Origin: Jeotgalibacillus aurantiacus
Lineage (GTDB): Bacteria > Bacillota > Bacilli > Bacillales > Jeotgalibacillaceae
Direction: 5' to 3'
Assembly (NCBI RefSeq): GCF_020595125.1
Contig: NZ_JACNMS010000004.1
Coordinates: 186,001 to 250,000, forward strand
Length of the DNA: 64,000 nt
Part shown: positions 52,297-61,802 of the stretch, piece by piece
How positions within the stretch are numbered: the stretch's first letter is position 1
Layout of the letters: each line of letters opens with the position of its first letter
The notes under the pieces: generated by a model
The model's database searches: none
What the model was told of the DNA's origin: nothing
The model's input: only the letters and a program-made list of their open reading frames with translations
Made by a program: the position numbers and the translations under genes

Positions 52297-53010
52297 ATGA
52301 AACAGGGACCTCTCCCGAATCGAACAGAAAAAAAAGTAATCCGTTTTCCGGTAAATCGAAAACCCTCATCAAAAAAGAAGAAATTCATGGTGATCCCGAT
52401 CATTGCTGCAGCAATCTCATCGACTTTATTTGCAATGCTTGTTTTTAGCCTGACTGAATATCCTGAACAGGCTGAGCCGGTCATCATGCTGTCAGAACCT
52501 GAAGAAGCAGAATCTGTCACAAATCAGGTTACTGAAAAAGCGGAAATCCCTGTAATGAAGATATGGGTCGTGCAAGGCGGAGTATTTAACGAGGCGGGTA
52601 CAGCTGAGGAGATTCACCGGAAACTGGCAGAGAAAGGCCCTGTTATTCAAACCATCCATGAGGATAAATATGCACTTTGGTTATTTGCAGGTGCTATTGA
52701 ACAACAGGCTCAGGCATATGCAGAAAAAGTGGAGGGCGAATTTTATATAAAAGAGGTCCAGAACCAGCCAGTTGCGCTAACTCTGACAGCTGAAGACCGG
52801 CAGTGGATGGAATCCGCCTTTCATGAGGTCAGCAGGCAGCTTGCAGCACCGCAACCCTTCCAGCTTGCCCTTGCTGACTACGAACCCGCCCATCCTGCAC
52901 TTCAAATGCTTTGGAGCAAACTTGCTCTTTTAGAGAAAACAGAAACCTCTTCACGCCATCAGTCATTGATGGAAGCAGTCAAAACGATCTGGGATATGAA
53001 AGAAGGATGA
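52297..53010 (+). CDS. spoIIB: SPOR-domain protein, SpoIIB-like
   Basis: 237 residues: basic cytoplasmic N terminus (RPVNRK-type, then SSKKKKF), one membrane helix (VIPIIAAAISSTLFAMLVFSL) and an outside SPOR-type domain (about 88-150: MKIWVVQGGVFNEAGTAEEI) that would bind denuded septal glycan. Position between comC and maf is that of B. subtilis spoIIB, which helps septal thinning during engulfment. It is shorter than the B. subtilis protein (332). The C-terminal helices are of unknown role. Confidence 0.8.
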   Translation: MKQGPLPNRTEKKVIRFPVNRKPSSKKKKFMVIPIIAAAISSTLFAMLVFSLTEYPEQAEPVIMLSEPEEAESVTNQVTEKAEIPVMKIWVVQGGVFNEAGTAEEIHRKLAEKGPVIQTIHEDKYALWLFAGAIEQQAQAYAEKVEGEFYIKEVQNQPVALTLTAEDRQWMESAFHEVSRQLAAPQPFQLALADYEPAHPALQMLWSKLALLEKTETSSRHQSLMEAVKTIWDMKEG

Positions 53011-53016
53011 AATGCT

Positions 53017-53050
53017 GGAGATATGCTATACTATAGCAGTCTCCTTTTTT
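53017..53050 (+). terminator. Terminator after spoIIB
   Basis: GGAGA / TCTCC and inner GCTATA / TATAGC stem, T6. Confidence 0.8.
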
Positions 53051-53073
53051 AACTCCACGCAGAGGTGAAATCA

Positions 53074-53625
53074 ATGATTATTTTAGCTTCACAGTCCCCG
53101 AGAAGAAAAGAATTAATGCAGCATCTGAACCTTCCTTTTACGGTAATTCCGTCATCGTTTGATGAGTCTTCCGTTCTTGAAGCATCACCTAAACAGACGG
53201 TAGAAACACTGGCAGAGGAAAAAGCCCGAGCTGTTGCAGCAAATTATCCCGAACATATTGTCATTGGCTGTGACACAGTCGTATATGATCAAAAAATATT
53301 AGGCAAACCGGCTGATCAGAATCAGGCAAGGGAAATGCTGCGGTCTCTTTCAGGAAATACCCACACCGTTTATACAGGCGTCTCAATCCATAAAGGAAGC
53401 AATGTAAAAACCTTTACTGAAGCGGTTGACGTGACGTTCTGGCCTTTATCGGATCAGGAGATCGAAGACTACATCCTTACTTCAGATCCATATGACAAAG
53501 CCGGAGCTTATGGTATTCAGACAGGCGGGTCTCTTTTTGTAAAGAAAATTGATGGGGATTATTACGCTGTTGTCGGATTACCGATTTCCCGTTTAAAAAG
53601 AGAGCTTAAGCCTTTTCTTGACTGA
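53074..53625 (+). CDS. maf: Maf nucleotide pyrophosphatase
   Basis: 183 residues with SQSPRRKELM and the catalytic region VIGCDTVVYDQKILGKP. Maf proteins hydrolyse dTTP/UTP and modified nucleotides and have been linked to septum control. ATG 53074 follows AGAGGTGAAA. GTG 53065 is in frame but lies in the ribosome-binding site. Confidence 0.95.
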   Translation: MIILASQSPRRKELMQHLNLPFTVIPSSFDESSVLEASPKQTVETLAEEKARAVAANYPEHIVIGCDTVVYDQKILGKPADQNQAREMLRSLSGNTHTVYTGVSIHKGSNVKTFTEAVDVTFWPLSDQEIEDYILTSDPYDKAGAYGIQTGGSLFVKKIDGDYYAVVGLPISRLKRELKPFLD

Positions 53626-53658
53626 TTGCGCAGCCATGTGCCGTCAGGAGGAAATCAA

Positions 53659-54357
53659 ATGGTATTAATTCCGCAGTCCACGCTGATGATCCGTGATTTT
53701 AAAGACGAAGACAGGCCCCGCGAACGGTTAAAAATGCAGGGGCCACAGAGTCTCTCCAATCAGGAGCTCATCGCCATCCTTCTCAGAACGGGTTCAAAGC
53801 AGGAGTCCGTCCTCACCCTTGCCAACAAACTTCTCCACGAATTTAATGGTCTCCGATCACTTAAAGAAGCATCCTTTGAAGAAATCACCACATTAAAAGG
53901 AATCGGTGATGCAAAAGCGATTCAGATTCTTGCTGCTGTCGAAATCGGCAGACGGATTGCCAACATCACTTTTGAAGACCGATTCACGATTCGTTCACCA
54001 GAAGATGGAGCCTCCATGCTGATGAATGAAATGAGATTTCTGACACAGGAGCATTTTGTCGCCCTTTATCTCAATACAAAAAATCAGGTCATTCACCAGC
54101 AGACGATTTTTATCGGAAGTCTGAACGCCTCGATCGTCCATCCGCGTGAAGTATTTAAAGAGGCTTTTAAACGGTCAGCTGCCTCTATTATTTGTGCCCA
54201 TAATCATCCGAGTGGTGATCCGTCACCGTCAAAAGAAGATATTGATGTTACCAGGCGACTCGTTGAATGCGGAAAGATGATTGGTATTGAAGTGTTGGAC
54301 CATTTGATTATCGGAGAAAAGAAGTATGTCAGTTTAAAGGAAAAAGGATATATGTAA
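53659..54357 (+). CDS. radC: RadC family protein (JAMM/MPN+)
   Basis: 232 residues: N-terminal helix-hairpin-helix region (LKGIGDAKAIQILAAVEIG) and a C-terminal MPN+ domain with the JAMM zinc motif HNHPSGDPSPSKEDI. Historically called a DNA-repair protein; the true activity is unclear. ATG 53659 follows CAGGAGG. The longer frame from 53626 is rejected. Confidence 0.93.
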   Translation: MVLIPQSTLMIRDFKDEDRPRERLKMQGPQSLSNQELIAILLRTGSKQESVLTLANKLLHEFNGLRSLKEASFEEITTLKGIGDAKAIQILAAVEIGRRIANITFEDRFTIRSPEDGASMLMNEMRFLTQEHFVALYLNTKNQVIHQQTIFIGSLNASIVHPREVFKEAFKRSAASIICAHNHPSGDPSPSKEDIDVTRRLVECGKMIGIEVLDHLIIGEKKYVSLKEKGYM

Positions 54358-54359
54358 CG

Positions 54360-54389
54360 TTGTTAATTTGGGTTCCGGTAAGCTATAAT
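54360..54389 (+). promoter_or_regulatory. Promoter of mreB operon
   Basis: TTGTTA (54360-54365), 18-bp spacer, TATAAT (54384-54389), 57 bp before the mreB start. Confidence 0.65.
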
Positions 54390-54445
54390 TAAAGCTATGG
54401 TTTTTGCCTTCACGGCAATTTGTGGATTAGAAAGGGAGATATTCC

Positions 54446-55450
54446 ATGTTTGGATCAAAAGATATTGGTATTGACTTAGGAACGGCAAATACACTCGTTT
54501 ACATAAAAGGGAAGGGCATCGTCGTTAGAGAACCTTCCGTTGTAGCGTTGCGTCAGGATACACGTGATATTGTAGCGGTAGGAAATGAAGCGAGAAATAT
54601 GATCGGAAGAACACCTGGCAACATCGTGGCTTTGCGCCCAATGAAGGATGGTGTTATTGCTGATTTTGAAACGACTTCAACGATGATGAAATATTATATG
54701 AACCAGGCGCTGAAAAATACCGGTGCTTTTGCTCGAAAGCCTTATGTGATGGTTTGTGTACCATCAGGCATTACATCTGTTGAAAGAAGAGCGGTTGTAG
54801 ATGCTGCTCGATCTGCTGGCGCGAAGGATGCATTTCCGATTGAAGAGCCTTTTGCAGCAGCAATCGGAGCGGGGCTGCCTGTATGGGAACCGACGGGAAG
54901 TATGGTCGTTGATATTGGCGGTGGAACAACTGAGGTTGCCGTCATTTCCCTCGGCGGTATTGTGACGAGCGAATCAATCCGTGTGGCGGGTGATGAGCTT
55001 GACGATGCTATTATTTCGTACATCAGAAAGCAGTACAACCTGATGATTGGTGAAAGAACAGCTGAGTCAATCAAAATGGAAATCGGTTCTGCGGTTGCTT
55101 CTGAAAACCAGAGTTCGATGGAAATTCGGGGTCGTGATCTTTTAACAGGTCTGCCAAAAACGATTGAGATCACTGAAGAAGAAATCAGAAAAGCACTATC
55201 TGATACCATTTCCGTCATTATTGAATCGGTAAAAAGTACATTAGAGCATACACCACCTGAGCTTTCAGCTGATATTATGGACCGGGGCATCGTTTTAACA
55301 GGTGGCGGTGCATTATTAAAAGGACTTGATCAGCTGATTACGGAAGAAACGTCAATGCCGGTCCATATCGCAGATGAACCGCTTGATTGTGTTGCAATCG
55401 GAACTGGAAAAGCCCTGGATAATATCGACTATTTCAAGAAACAGAAGTAG
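54446..55450 (+). CDS. mreB: Rod-shape actin MreB
   Basis: Bacterial actin that directs lateral wall synthesis. 334 residues with the phosphate-1 loop [14 protein letters not shown], phosphate-2 [18 protein letters not shown] and the adenosine site [12 protein letters not shown]. Followed by mreC, mreD, minC and minD. Confidence 0.98.
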   Translation: MFGSKDIGIDLGTANTLVYIKGKGIVVREPSVVALRQDTRDIVAVGNEARNMIGRTPGNIVALRPMKDGVIADFETTSTMMKYYMNQALKNTGAFARKPYVMVCVPSGITSVERRAVVDAARSAGAKDAFPIEEPFAAAIGAGLPVWEPTGSMVVDIGGGTTEVAVISLGGIVTSESIRVAGDELDDAIISYIRKQYNLMIGERTAESIKMEIGSAVASENQSSMEIRGRDLLTGLPKTIEITEEEIRKALSDTISVIIESVKSTLEHTPPELSADIMDRGIVLTGGGALLKGLDQLITEETSMPVHIADEPLDCVAIGTGKALDNIDYFKKQK

Positions 55451-55479
55451 GGAATACAGTTAATTGAGGTGTACAGGAC

Positions 55480-56364
55480 ATGCCATCGTTTTTTATGAAT
55501 AAAAGGCTGATCGTGCTGTTAGTCAGTATTATTCTGCTGGTTGCACTGATTGGTTTTTCCACACGGGAAAGAGAAAATATTTCGTGGCCGGAACAGTTTG
55601 TGAAGGATATTGTCGGATTTGGACAAAATATTGCCTCAAAGCCTACCGGTTTTGCAGAAGGAATGGTTGAAAACGTTCAGGATCTGCTCAATACGTACAC
55701 GGAAAATAAAAAATTGAAGGCCCGTCTTGAAGAATTGGCCCTGCTTGAAACGCAGGTGGCAGACTTATCAAGAGATAATGAAGAGCTGAGGGCCATGAAC
55801 AATATTGACAGCAACATCCGTGAAATGGAAAGTGTGAATGCAACCGTGATCGCAAGAAACCCCGACCAATGGCAGGAATCCATCATCATAGATAAGGGCC
55901 AGGTTGACGGGATTGAAACAGATATGGCTGTAAGAACATCAAGTGGCATGATAGGCAGAATCAAAAATGCCAGTCAATTTACATCAACCGTTGAATTACT
56001 TAGTTCACGTAATGAAAACAACCGGGTATCCGCACTTATTCAGTCTGGTGATAATAACGTTTACGGACTTGTAGAAGGATTTGACCTGGAGCGTGAAGAA
56101 CTATTGGTTAGAAAAATTCCTTTTGATCAGGAGGTTGAAGTGGGCTCTAACGTCATCACATCCGGTCTTGGGGGCGTTTTTCCGAGAGGGCTGCTCATTG
56201 GCGAAGTGACAGAGGTGACACCTGATCAATATGGGTTGACTCAAACGGCATATGTAAAACCGGCAGCCAGTCTGTATGATATCGAACACGTAATGGTCGT
56301 CGAGCGTATGGCTGCAGGTGAGAATGAGATTGAGCAGGAAGCAACTGAGGAGGAAGAGGAATGA
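55480..56364 (+). CDS. mreC: Rod-shape protein MreC
   Basis: Bitopic membrane protein linking the elongasome. 294 residues: one N-terminal helix (LIVLLVSIILLVALIGF), a coiled coil (about 70-110) and the two beta-barrel domains (NATVIARNPDQW; GVFPRGLLIGEVTEV). The acidic C-terminal tail (QEATEEEEE) overlaps mreD. Confidence 0.97.
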   Translation: MPSFFMNKRLIVLLVSIILLVALIGFSTRERENISWPEQFVKDIVGFGQNIASKPTGFAEGMVENVQDLLNTYTENKKLKARLEELALLETQVADLSRDNEELRAMNNIDSNIREMESVNATVIARNPDQWQESIIIDKGQVDGIETDMAVRTSSGMIGRIKNASQFTSTVELLSSRNENNRVSALIQSGDNNVYGLVEGFDLEREELLVRKIPFDQEVEVGSNVITSGLGGVFPRGLLIGEVTEVTPDQYGLTQTAYVKPAASLYDIEHVMVVERMAAGENEIEQEATEEEEE

Positions 56365-56879
56365 GACGATTTCTTCTTCCTTTTCTAGCCATCGTCATTT
56401 TTTACAGTGAAAGTATTTTTGCCACATTTTCTCCAGTGGAAATGTTCGGTGACACGCGTTTTCTTGTGCCCCGTTTTCTATTTATATTTTTGATTTTTTT
56501 AAGTATTTATTATCAGCGTAATGCAGGATACATATACGGATTTGTATTTGGATTTATGTATGACGTCTTTTTTACTGGCGTTATTGGTGTTTATATGTTT
56601 CTTTTTCCTGCATTGATCTACGCTGCTAGATTTATATTAAGATATATTAATCAAAATGCTGTCGTGACTGGACTAATCGGGTTATTTTTAATGGCAGCAC
56701 TTGAATTCCTCGTCTATCAGTTTAACCTTCTGATTGGTGTCGCGGGAATCGATTTTCAAACATTTTTAAACCAGAGACTTTATTCCACATTGCTTTTTAA
56801 TGCTTTATTTATTCTTATAGCTGCCTATCCGCTCAAAATGTGGATGACAGCACTGCGCAAGAGTCAATTTGATGATTAA
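56361..56879 (+). CDS. mreD: Rod-shape protein MreD
   Basis: 172-residue polytopic membrane protein with about five helices, typical of MreD. Coupled to mreC by an ATGA overlap. Confidence 0.93.
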   Translation: MRRFLLPFLAIVIFYSESIFATFSPVEMFGDTRFLVPRFLFIFLIFLSIYYQRNAGYIYGFVFGFMYDVFFTGVIGVYMFLFPALIYAARFILRYINQNAVVTGLIGLFLMAALEFLVYQFNLLIGVAGIDFQTFLNQRLYSTLLFNALFILIAAYPLKMWMTALRKSQFDD

Positions 56880-56905
56880 CCGCTTAAGGTTTGGGGTGAA
56901 GAATA

Positions 56906-57580
56906 ATGAGTCAAAAGCGCCAGCACGTAATGATTAAAGGGACAAAGGACGGATTTATATTAAAGCTTGATGATCAATGTAGTTATGATGTGCTGAAAGA
57001 AGAGATGGTTGAAAAACTTTCTGTTCAGTACAACTCTATTGAAGAACACGCAGTGAAAGCGAAAATCGAAGTAGGGAACCGTTTCCTGACAGAGGATCAG
57101 AAAGAAGAGCTGAAAGAAATTGTCCATCGGCAAAAAAGTCTGATTGTTGAAGAAATCTACAGTAATGTCATCACGGTTGAGGAGTCCAATCAGCTGATTA
57201 GAGAACGTGAAATGTCATCTTTGACGGGTATTGTGCGTTCGGGCCAGGTAATTGAAGTTGAAGGTGACTTTCTGTTGATTGGTGACGTTAATCCGGGTGG
57301 AATGATCATGGCCGGCGGGAATATTTTTATTCTTGGTTCTTTAAAGGGTATTGCACATGCGGGATGTTATGGGAACAATGACGCTGTTATCGTCGCGTCT
57401 CAAATGACTCCTGCGCAGCTGAGAATTTCAACGAGACTTAATCGTTCCCCGGATCAGGATGAAGAACCCCATGAAATGGAATGTGCTTTTATAGATGAAA
57501 ATGATCAGATCGTTGTAGATCGGTTACAAGTATTGCGTCATGTCCGTCCGGGAATGACCAATTTTGAAGGAGGAAGATAA
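56906..57580 (+). CDS. minC: Septum site inhibitor MinC
   Basis: Inhibitor of FtsZ assembly at cell poles. 224 residues: N-terminal FtsZ-binding domain and C-terminal beta-helix that binds MinD (GDFLLIGDVNPGGMIMAGGN, ILGSLKGIAHAGCYGN). Starts 26 bp after mreD. Confidence 0.96.
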   Translation: MSQKRQHVMIKGTKDGFILKLDDQCSYDVLKEEMVEKLSVQYNSIEEHAVKAKIEVGNRFLTEDQKEELKEIVHRQKSLIVEEIYSNVITVEESNQLIREREMSSLTGIVRSGQVIEVEGDFLLIGDVNPGGMIMAGGNIFILGSLKGIAHAGCYGNNDAVIVASQMTPAQLRISTRLNRSPDQDEEPHEMECAFIDENDQIVVDRLQVLRHVRPGMTNFEGGR

Positions 57581-57581
57581 C

Positions 57582-58382
57582 GTGGGTGATGCAATCGTCA
57601 TAACGTCAGGAAAAGGGGGAGTCGGTAAAACAACGACCACCGCTAACCTGGGTACTGCAATCGCAATGCAGGGAAAAAAAGTCTGTTTGATTGATACCGA
57701 TATCGGCCTTCGTAATCTCGATGTCGTACTTGGGCTTGAAAACCGTATTATTTATGATCTTGTGGATGTGGTGGAAGGCCGATGTAAGGTTCATCAGGCG
57801 CTTGTAAAAGATAAGCGGTTTGATGATCTGCTGTACCTGCTTCCTGCAGCACAAACGAGTGATAAATCAGCTGTTTCTCCTGAACAAATGAAAGAACTGG
57901 TAGAACAGTTGAAACAGGATTATGATTATATCCTGATTGATTGCCCTGCAGGGATAGAGCAGGGCTATAAAAACGCGATTGCGGGTGCAAACCGTGCGAT
58001 CGTCGTAACAACACCTGAGCGCTCCGCAGTAAGAGATGCTGACCGTATTGTCGGCCTGCTTGAACAGGAAGAAGTGGAGCCTCCAGTTCTTATTATTAAC
58101 CGTATTCGTAATCATCTGATGGAATCGGGAGAGATGCTTGATATAGATGAGGTAACAACACACCTGTCTATTGATCTTCTCGGCATCGTAGTAGATGACG
58201 ATCAGGTTATTACGGCTGCAAATAAAGGTGAACCTGTCACTTTAAATCCTGACAGTAAAGCTTCAATTGCTTATCGGAATATTGCCAGACGTATTCTCGG
58301 TGAATCCGTACCACTGATGGCTATTGCAGAAGAAAAACCATCTTTCTTCCAGAAGATCTTCAGTCTGATCGGCAAGAAGTAA
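57582..58382 (+). CDS. minD: Septum site-determining ATPase MinD
   Basis: Membrane-associated deviant-Walker ATPase that recruits MinC. 266 residues with GKGGVGKTTTTANLG, switch DTDIGLRNLD, and a C-terminal amphipathic helix (FFQKIFSLIGKK). GTG 57582 is the start (GGAGG upstream; matches known MinD starts). Confidence 0.97.
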   Translation: MGDAIVITSGKGGVGKTTTTANLGTAIAMQGKKVCLIDTDIGLRNLDVVLGLENRIIYDLVDVVEGRCKVHQALVKDKRFDDLLYLLPAAQTSDKSAVSPEQMKELVEQLKQDYDYILIDCPAGIEQGYKNAIAGANRAIVVTTPERSAVRDADRIVGLLEQEEVEPPVLIINRIRNHLMESGEMLDIDEVTTHLSIDLLGIVVDDDQVITAANKGEPVTLNPDSKASIAYRNIARRILGESVPLMAIAEEKPSFFQKIFSLIGKK

Positions 58383-58400
58383 TATACGATGAAACACCAA

Positions 58401-58426
58401 AACCGGCATGAGTTGCCGGTTTTTTC
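58401..58426 (+). terminator. Terminator after minD
   Basis: AACCGGCA / TGCCGGTT stem, 5-nt loop, T6. It lies inside the longest possible frame of the next gene, which argues for a later start there. Confidence 0.8.
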
Positions 58427-58445
58427 ATATACTCTTGTAAACCAA

Positions 58446-59105
58446 ATGGCGGATGAAAAGAGTGATGTGATGAATCGGACAACACCCTTAAAGATGGAAA
58501 TGGATCGGAAACGCAGACAGAGGTCCGTCCCGAAAAAGAATCACGGTTTACGGTACTCATTAGTTCAAAAACTGCTGGTAAAGATTGTTCTATCTGGTTT
58601 GATTGTGCTTCTGTTCTCTGTGGATCATATGATACCTTTACTTAAATCCCCTGTTTCCGAGATGAGAAGCGTGATGCATTCAACCTTCAATTTCGCGGAA
58701 GGCTATCAGAGATGGGGAACACTGACCGGACTCGTAAATGAACAAACGGTGATCGATTCAGGCAGGTTTGCCATCCCTGTCACACTTTCACAGGATACAG
58801 TGCTTGAAGAAGGAGCTATGGTGTTTATTCCGGCAGAGACGAATGAACAGGTAATCGCATTGCGGGCTGGGATGGTGCTCTTTACTGGATTGATTGAGGG
58901 TGAAGGAGCGGTTGTTATCCAGCATGCTGATTCAAAACAGACGGTTTATACACCGGTTATAACGAATAGTCTGAAACCGTTTGATTATGTGAAAACCGGA
59001 CAGGTTATTGGAACATCTGCAGGCGAATCCGGCTTTCACTTCAAGGTGAGTGGGAGTGAATCATTGTTTTACGATGTTAAAGTGCAGACGACTGCGGATG
59101 AGTAA
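58446..59105 (+). CDS. spoIVFA: Stage IV sporulation protein FA
   Basis: Regulator that holds the SpoIVFB protease inactive in the outer forespore membrane. About 219 residues: basic cytoplasmic part (DRKRRQRSVPKKNHG), one membrane helix (about VKIVLSGLIVLLFSVDHM) and an outside LytM/M23-like domain (GAVVIQHADSKQTVYTPVI, then AGESGFHFKVSG) lacking full catalytic residues. Start uncertain: the frame opens at 58389, but that would cross the minD terminator; ATG 58446 or 58470 are better. Overlaps spoIVFB. Confidence 0.85.
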   Translation: MADEKSDVMNRTTPLKMEMDRKRRQRSVPKKNHGLRYSLVQKLLVKIVLSGLIVLLFSVDHMIPLLKSPVSEMRSVMHSTFNFAEGYQRWGTLTGLVNEQTVIDSGRFAIPVTLSQDTVLEEGAMVFIPAETNEQVIALRAGMVLFTGLIEGEGAVVIQHADSKQTVYTPVITNSLKPFDYVKTGQVIGTSAGESGFHFKVSGSESLFYDVKVQTTADE

Positions 59106-59901
59106 AAGGATTCCGAAGATTTCGATTCATCCTTCACTGTGGATTTTTGCTCTTCTATCATTTCTGAGCGGACAGTTTTCTTCCTTTTTCCTGCTCTTCT
59201 TTTATATTTGCCTACATGAAATCGGACATGTTCTCGCAGCATGGCTTTTAGGGTGGAAGATTGAAAAAGTGGCGCTTTTACCTTTTGGGGGTCAGATGCA
59301 GGCCCGCGGTATTTTGGATAGGGAGATTCTGGAGGAGGCAGTCGTGACGCTGTCGGGTCCTTTTGTAAATGTGTTGATCATTGCGATTCTTTCCACCTTT
59401 TTTCAGGACTGGTCAGGCTTTCAAGAAAGTATAAAAATGAATCTTCAGCTTTTAGTATTTAACCTGCTGCCGATATGGCCGCTTGATGGTGGCAGGCTTG
59501 TCTATTTATTTGCGGCATCCTTTCTTCCGTTTAAAAAAGCAAACCTGTGGGTGTGCCGGATCAGTTTGTTCGGCATTGCCCTTTTATTTTTGATGATTCT
59601 GCAGCAGTCGTTTCAGCTGCAGTGGGTACTTCTTCTAGGATATACCTTATTTTGCTGTCTGGATCATCTGAAAAATCTGCCGGTGATTGAACAGCAGTTT
59701 TTCCTTGAAAGATGGAAGTCTGATCAGGGGCGTGGTAAAATGATCCCGGAAATCGTTAAGCAGGAGCTGACGGTAAAAGACTTGGTAAAGAAATTAAAAA
59801 AGGGGAAGCGGCAAACATTTATTCTGACCTGGAATGGGAACATCAGAAAATTGAATGACACCGAGATCGCCATGATCTATTTCCGGCTGCCGCCTTCTTA
59901 A
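59098..59901 (+). CDS. spoIVFB: Pro-sigma-K processing protease SpoIVFB
   Basis: Intramembrane site-2 metalloprotease that cleaves pro-sigma-K. 267 residues with the zinc motif HEIGH (40-44), the second metal ligand in NLLPIWPLDGGRL, and a C-terminal CBS-like half domain. ATG 59098 overlaps the spoIVFA stop; a longer frame from 59050 is unlikely. Confidence 0.95.
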   Translation: MSKRIPKISIHPSLWIFALLSFLSGQFSSFFLLFFYICLHEIGHVLAAWLLGWKIEKVALLPFGGQMQARGILDREILEEAVVTLSGPFVNVLIIAILSTFFQDWSGFQESIKMNLQLLVFNLLPIWPLDGGRLVYLFAASFLPFKKANLWVCRISLFGIALLFLMILQQSFQLQWVLLLGYTLFCCLDHLKNLPVIEQQFFLERWKSDQGRGKMIPEIVKQELTVKDLVKKLKKGKRQTFILTWNGNIRKLNDTEIAMIYFRLPPS

Positions 59902-59914
59902 TACAGGTGATGAA

Positions 59915-61291
59915 ATGTTAAAACGACTGTTAATCAGCACGCGCACGACTGAAAAAAAGTGGGCGCTGCTGTATGATCATAAACCCGAAAAAATAGCGCT
60001 GTATCCTGCCTTTCGTCAAACGAAGATCGGAAACGTCTACAGCGGATATGTGACAAGTGTGAAAGCGTCGCTCAATGCCGCCTTTGTCTCATTTGACCGC
60101 GGAGTAAACGGCTATTTGTCCCTGAAAGATGTGCCAGGAGGAAAGATTCATCAGGGTCAGCGTATACTCGTTCAGGTAAAGAAAGATGAGGAAGGGACAA
60201 AGGGTCCTGTACTGACAGCTAACCTTGAATGTCAGGGGAAATGGCTCGTGTACTTTCCTTACGGCGAAACGGTGCATCTATCTAAAAAGATCACCGATCG
60301 GACTGTGCGGCAAAACCTGACGAACTGGGCAAAAACGTCTTTAATCGGTACTGAAGGGCTTCTTGTGCGGACTGAGGCTCAGGTCGCACCGGTTCAGGAG
60401 CTGCTGGAAGAGTTAACGTCGTTACGCTCAACTGTGAGGGGATGGGAACAATCTTTTTCTTCCGGAAAAGGTGAATTTATCATTGAAGAAGAGACGCTTT
60501 ATCTAAAAGAATTAATAGAACTCATAAAAAAAGAAAATCCTGATGAAATCGTTTCAGATGACAGTGAAGTCGCGGTCAGGCTGAAAAAACTCACTGACAA
60601 AGAGATTGAACTTTATCTGAGTGATGCGGATCTGTTCTCAAGCTTTATAAATGATGATGTTCATGAGCTTATGACGAAAAGGCACGTCTGGCTTGATGGG
60701 GGCAGTTCGATTGTTATTGATTCACTCGAAGCGCTCACCGTTATTGATGTGAACTCCGGTAAAAACGCAGGACAAAAAGAGCAGCAGCGCGCAATTATGT
60801 CCATCAACCGGAAGGCTGCAGCTGAGGTGATGAGACAAATCAGGCTGCGTGATCTCCACGGCATCATGATTATCGATTTTATTAACCTTAAGAGTGAACG
60901 CGATAAACAGGAGATTGAACAGCTGTTGAAGAAGGAAGCTGAAAAAGACGATAAACATGTTCATTTCGCCGGATATACTGAGCTGAACCTGTATCAGCTG
61001 ACCCGGAAGAAAACACGGCCATCCTATGAATCCGTTTATCTCGTTCCGTGTAAAGCCTGCGGAGGGAGCGGGAAAGTCCGTTCTGTGGAAACTGTTCTGC
61101 TTGAAATGGAGAAGGAGCTGCTCGAAAAACGCCGCACGCTGGACAAGGCGGTCATATATCTGACTGCTGACTTACATGAAGGCATGCAAAAGGATCCTTC
61201 CTTTATCACCTGGATTCGCGACCAGTTAAATATCGACGTTACTTTTAAAGAAATGTCACACAGTCATCCCTATTATGAAATCATGCAGTAA
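59915..61291 (+). CDS. rng: Ribonuclease E/G family
   Basis: Endoribonuclease with an S1 domain (NVYSGYVTSVKASLNAAFVSF), an RNase-H-like region and DNase-I-like active site whose two metal aspartates appear in LTVIDVNSGKN and IMIIDFINLKSE. A Zn-link CKACGGSG follows. 458 residues, RNase G size. B. subtilis has no RNase E/G, but other Bacillales carry it here before rplU. AGGTGA precedes the ATG. Confidence 0.95.
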   Translation: MLKRLLISTRTTEKKWALLYDHKPEKIALYPAFRQTKIGNVYSGYVTSVKASLNAAFVSFDRGVNGYLSLKDVPGGKIHQGQRILVQVKKDEEGTKGPVLTANLECQGKWLVYFPYGETVHLSKKITDRTVRQNLTNWAKTSLIGTEGLLVRTEAQVAPVQELLEELTSLRSTVRGWEQSFSSGKGEFIIEEETLYLKELIELIKKENPDEIVSDDSEVAVRLKKLTDKEIELYLSDADLFSSFINDDVHELMTKRHVWLDGGSSIVIDSLEALTVIDVNSGKNAGQKEQQRAIMSINRKAAAEVMRQIRLRDLHGIMIIDFINLKSERDKQEIEQLLKKEAEKDDKHVHFAGYTELNLYQLTRKKTRPSYESVYLVPCKACGGSGKVRSVETVLLEMEKELLEKRRTLDKAVIYLTADLHEGMQKDPSFITWIRDQLNIDVTFKEMSHSHPYYEIMQ

Positions 61292-61342
61292 ATAACGGGT
61301 GGCCATTTGTGTCATGAAATGTGAAATATCCGGAAAAGCGCA

Positions 61343-61372
61343 TTGACACCGTGATTCCAATTGTGATAGTAT
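61343..61372 (+). promoter_or_regulatory. Promoter of rplU
   Basis: Consensus TTGACA (61343-61348), 18-bp spacer, TAGTAT (61367-61372). Confidence 0.75.
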
Positions 61373-61379
61373 TCATATG

Positions 61380-61470
61380 TTACTGTTTGTAGCACCCGTG
61401 CTACAACCGCTCATTACAGGTCTTAAGCGCTTTTTAAGCCACCTGGCAAATGGCGAGTCTGAGTGAATTG
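61380..61470 (+). promoter_or_regulatory. L21 leader
   Basis: Structured 5' leader with the hairpin GTAGCA-CCCG-TGCTAC (about 61389-61404) and a lower TTAAGCGCTTTTTAA stem, at the position and with the look of the Firmicutes ribosomal protein L21 leader. It is thought to be an autoregulatory site for L21. Confidence 0.7.
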
Positions 61471-61485
61471 AGGAGGTGCATTGGA

Positions 61486-61794
61486 ATGTACGCAATTATC
61501 GAAACTGGCGGTAAGCAGATCAGAGTCGTTGAAGGTCAAGAGATCTACATCGAGAAGCTTAACGCTGAAGCAGGCGAAGAAATCACGTTTGACAAAGTTC
61601 TTTTCGTAGGTGGAGACAGCGTAAAGGTAGGAAGCCCATTAGTATCAGGCGCTACAGTTACAGCTAAAGTTGAAAAACAGGGTCGCGCTAAGAAGATCAC
61701 TGTATTCAAATACAAGCCGAAGAAAAATCAACACCGCAAGCTTGGTCACCGCCAGCCTTACACTAAAGTTGTAATCGGCAAGATCAACGCTTAA
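61486..61794 (+). CDS. rplU: 50S ribosomal protein L21
   Basis: 102 residues, [14 protein letters not shown] at the start and the C-terminal [18 protein letters not shown] signature. GAGGAGGTG precedes ATG 61486. First gene of rplU-prp-rpmA. Confidence 0.99.
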   Translation: MYAIIETGGKQIRVVEGQEIYIEKLNAEAGEEITFDKVLFVGGDSVKVGSPLVSGATVTAKVEKQGRAKKITVFKYKPKKNQHRKLGHRQPYTKVVIGKINA

Positions 61795-61802
61795 GGGTTT
61801 CT

